This document shows positions 61,554 through 64,000 of a DNA stretch of 64,000 nt, piece by piece. Both the position numbers and the translations under genes were made by a program. Within the stretch, counting starts at the first letter, position 1; every line of letters starts with the position of its first letter. Below the pieces are notes generated by a model that saw only the letters and a program-made list of their open reading frames with translations, was not told where the DNA came from and did not search any database. Source of the stretch: Zobellia roscoffensis (GTDB lineage: Bacteria > Bacteroidota > Bacteroidia > Flavobacteriales > Flavobacteriaceae); assembly GCF_015330165.1 (NCBI RefSeq), contig NZ_JADDXT010000002.1, forward strand, positions 3,809,646-3,873,645. The letters are read 5' to 3'.

Positions 61554-64000
61554 TTATCCTTCCATTTCATCATCTCCACCGCCATTATCGTCACCTCTGC
61601 CTTTGCGCTCTCGTTCTTTAGCTTGGTTTATTCTGTACCGAAATGATAAGGTAATTGACCTAGGTCTATATTGAAATTCGCTTTCAGAGATGAAATCGTC
61701 TGAAACAGTATACGACTGTCGTTTTCTTGAATTGAGAAGGTCACTCACATTAAATGAAACCGTACCCTTATCATTCATGATATCTTTACTGAATGCTAAA
61801 TTAATGGAAAGCATTCCATCAGTTTTTGTCTGAGCATTTTGGCGAGGGCCCATATAAAAGGCATTCGTTTGCCATTCAATCTTCTTTGGCAAGCTTACTT
61901 TTGATCCAAAACGGGCAAACCAGCTTGTATTGTCCGTTCCATAATCAACACCATCAAATTCTCCATCACTCGAAAATTGAAAGAAGTTTACACTACTATT
62001 AATTCGCAACCATTTTTTTGGATTATAAAGAATACCTGCTTCTGCTCCAATTCTCTCATTAGAGGAAAGGTTAATAGGTATGGATCGTATAATTCGCACG
62101 CTATCCGTCGTTATTTGCCCTGTAGCTTGCTGAATGTATTCAAACGAGTTGGTCTCACGTTTATAATACACAGAAGAGGTAAGCGTAAGCTTATCCCATC
62201 GTTTTAGGTATCCCAAGTCAAACGAATTGGAATAAGCTGGATCCAGATCAGGATTTCCCTGAAATATGTTTGCTCTACTAGATCGAGAAGGGAATGGGTT
62301 TATAAAACGTCCTCTAGGCCGGTTTATACGGCGGTTATAGCCTAGGGATATGTTCTCCATTTCGCCTATTTCAAAGATAAAGTTCAGAGTAGGGAAGAGG
62401 CCCAAATAATTTTTATCAAAATTAAGGTCAACATCTTGCCCTAGTGCTTCTTCAATTGAACTGGTGTCATACTCAGAAGTAACCTCTCCTTTTAATTGAG
62501 TATTTTCTAAACGTAACCCCGCAAGAAAAGAGAATTTACCAAATTTGTTACCATACTGGGTGTATAGCGCATTCACATTTTCGTGATATTCAAATTTATT
62601 GGTCAAGTCTTCGTTGGTAACGAATAATCCTGTATTACGATTTAACGAATCAAGTTTGTAATCAGTAATCTCCCTTTCGAACGTGCCTCTATAACCTGCC
62701 TCAAACTGGGCGTCACCTAATGGTAATACGTAATCTGCCTGGATTAAATATTCATCTTCAATTTCGTTTTGATAAACACTTTCTAGTGTATTTAAACTTG
62801 AATTAGGGAAAGTATTGTTATCATCAATAGTTGAAGTTTCCACCTCGTCTCCATTGGAGTATTGAAGGTCTGCTGTCAATTTTTGTCCGTCATCATCAAT
62901 ATTGTTCATGTAGTTTAGAGAGAATTGATAGTTCTCCTCATCTTCCAATTCAATTTCTTCTCTGAAACTTTGCCTGGAAAGTAGTCCGTCTTTAAAGTAG
63001 TTGCTATAGTTTTCAGTAAGATCGTCACCATCTTGAAAACGCAAGAAAAAACTACCAGTGATGGATGATTTTTTATTAATAAAATATTCCACTCCAAAGT
63101 TGTTATTCAGGCCTTTGCCTGACCTTGTATAATCGCGCTCTTCATTAATTTGATCGTATACTTGATTTCCATCTACATCAATATATGTATTGTTGTAAAA
63201 AGCATGTCCGGGTGAATTGCTGTAGCGGTAACCCAGGGTATTGAATATATTAAAGTTGTCTGTTCGTAGATTGGCATTTACTGATATTCCACTTCTACTA
63301 GGGTATCCTATATTAACGTTTACGGAACCGTTAAAACCTAGAGTCTTCTCTCGTTTTAAAACGATGTTCAAAATACCTGCTGTACCTTCGGCATCATAAC
63401 GTGCAGATGGGCTGGTAATTACTTCAACCTTTTCAATAGCGTCCGCAGGTAGTTCTTGTAGCGCATCTGTAGAGCCAAAACCGGCTAGGGCGGAAGGTTT
63501 TCCGTTAATTAAAATTCTAACGTTTTCATTGCCCCTAAGGCTAATGCCTCCTTCAACATCTACATTTACGGAAGGAACATTGTTTAGTGCATCGCTAATG
63601 GTAGCACCACTTGTAGTAAGGTCTTTACCAATGTTGTATATTTTTTTATCGAGCCTAACCTCAACTGTAGTTTTTTCTCCAACAACTTCAACACCCTCTA
63701 ATTGTGCTACATCTAGTGCAAGTTTTATTGTTCCTAAATCTATTGACTTGTTGAGCTGTTGTTTGGGTAATTTGTACGTTTTGTACGAGATGTACTCTAT
63801 ACTTACGTTGTATTCTCCTGGAGCTGCTTCTACTTCAAATACCCCATCAATATTGGTAATACCACCGGTTACCTTTTCGGGATTTTTTACACTGTGAAGT
63901 ACTAGAGTAGCGTATTCTAAGGGTTGCCCATCATCTTTATCCAGAACTTTTCCGGTTATTTTAATGGGTTCTTGTTCTTGATTCTGGGGCCTCTGCGGCC
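61554..64000 (-). CDS. TonB-dependent-receptor-like outer-membrane beta-barrel protein (5' end beyond the window)
   Basis: The frame is open from the stop at 61554 to the window end, giving at least 815 residues without a start codon. From the truncated N-side there is a carboxypeptidase-regulatory-like domain (ITGKVLDKDDGQPLEYATLV), a plug (TISDALNNVPSVNVDVEGGISLRGNENVRILINGKP, ADAIEKVEVITSPSARYDAEG) and a barrel of the OMP_b-brl_3 type ending in a Lys/Gly/Asp-rich tail. The first internal ATG is at 63371, well inside the protein, so it is not the start. It lacks a SusD partner here, so it may be a metal or siderophore receptor or a signalling-type receptor. Confidence 0.88.
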   Translation of the reverse strand, partial: PQRPQNQEQEPIKITGKVLDKDDGQPLEYATLVLHSVKNPEKVTGGITNIDGVFEVEAAPGEYNVSIEYISYKTYKLPKQQLNKSIDLGTIKLALDVAQLEGVEVVGEKTTVEVRLDKKIYNIGKDLTTSGATISDALNNVPSVNVDVEGGISLRGNENVRILINGKPSALAGFGSTDALQELPADAIEKVEVITSPSARYDAEGTAGILNIVLKREKTLGFNGSVNVNIGYPSRSGISVNANLRTDNFNIFNTLGYRYSNSPGHAFYNNTYIDVDGNQVYDQINEERDYTRSGKGLNNNFGVEYFINKKSSITGSFFLRFQDGDDLTENYSNYFKDGLLSRQSFREEIELEDEENYQFSLNYMNNIDDDGQKLTADLQYSNGDEVETSTIDDNNTFPNSSLNTLESVYQNEIEDEYLIQADYVLPLGDAQFEAGYRGTFEREITDYKLDSLNRNTGLFVTNEDLTNKFEYHENVNALYTQYGNKFGKFSFLAGLRLENTQLKGEVTSEYDTSSIEEALGQDVDLNFDKNYLGLFPTLNFIFEIGEMENISLGYNRRINRPRGRFINPFPSRSSRANIFQGNPDLDPAYSNSFDLGYLKRWDKLTLTSSVYYKRETNSFEYIQQATGQITTDSVRIIRSIPINLSSNERIGAEAGILYNPKKWLRINSSVNFFQFSSDGEFDGVDYGTDNTSWFARFGSKVSLPKKIEWQTNAFYMGPRQNAQTKTDGMLSINLAFSKDIMNDKGTVSFNVSDLLNSRKRQSYTVSDDFISESEFQYRPRSITLSFRYRINQAKERERKGRGDDNGGGDDEMEG

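Noticed and set aside
61554..63371. Receptor gene starting at the ATG at 63371
   Set aside because: Plug and regulatory-domain sequence continue in frame upstream to position 64000, so this ATG is internal.
63529..63897. 122-codon plus-strand open frame
   Set aside because: It is antisense to the receptor gene, whose frame stays open to the window end with clear domain sequence.
1..64000. Prophage, insertion sequence or integrated element
   Set aside because: No transposase, integrase, phage gene, terminal inverted repeat or att-like duplication was seen; tRNA-His is not followed by a repeat of its 3' end within the window as far as I could read.

Overview
The window is chromosomal DNA from a marine Flavobacteriaceae-type bacterium (Bacteroidota; a Zobellia/Maribacter/Arenibacter-like genus is my inference). 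The grounds are low GC, SusC/SusD pairs with FecR anti-sigma factors, sulfatases, Bacteroidota -7 boxes (TAnnTTTG), a bacillithiol gene and a flavobacterial menaquinone cluster.

Region 1 (1-22.1 kb) is a polysaccharide-utilisation-like locus of two tandem modules on the + strand. Module A is FecR, SusC, SusD, two lipoprotein sulfatases and a decayed third sulfatase. Module B is an ECF sigma factor, FecR, SusC, SusD, a Tat-exported PhoD-like phosphoesterase and a further sulfatase. Both SusC proteins carry the N-terminal STN domain used for SusC-FecR-ECF sigma signalling. No glycoside hydrolase or polysaccharide lyase lies in the locus, so as seen it imports and desulfates/dephosphorylates.

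Region 2 (22.3-31.1 kb) holds housekeeping genes: a MATE pump, a Cys/Met-metabolism PLP enzyme, BshB1, a TPR sensor kinase with an unusual palindrome-rich upstream region, tRNA-His, an M28 peptidase lipoprotein and an aldose 1-epimerase lipoprotein.

Region 3 (31.1-37.1 kb) is a complete trans-4-hydroxy-L-proline catabolic operon (DapA-family deaminase, semialdehyde dehydrogenase, epimerase, FAD oxidase) next to a divergent AraC regulator.

Region 4 (37.2-52.5 kb) is a men-centred region. A small minus-strand operon (VOC, GNAT, esterase) is followed by hotdog thioesterase, menF, menD, a DUF2853 gene, a CvfB-like gene, a SPOR-like membrane protein, menA, a LytTR response regulator, a TPR/HisKA_2 kinase, an SDR, menC, a CPBP protease and menE. 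menB and a recognisable menH are not present. The 666-bp gap between regulator and kinase holds the most structured non-coding signal in the window: five TTTCAC-type direct repeats in two sets with exact 21-bp phasing, a hairpin between the sets and a perfect inverted repeat just before the kinase. One repeat shares an exact 12-mer with the promoter region of the other TPR kinase.

Region 5 (52.5-64 kb) has an acyl-CoA carboxylase beta subunit, a Gfo/Idh/MocA oxidoreductase, a CAL67264-type small membrane protein, EttA, an MBL-fold lipoprotein, a GNAT, a coiled-coil membrane protein, fumC, a tiny membrane protein and an outer-membrane receptor cut by the window end.
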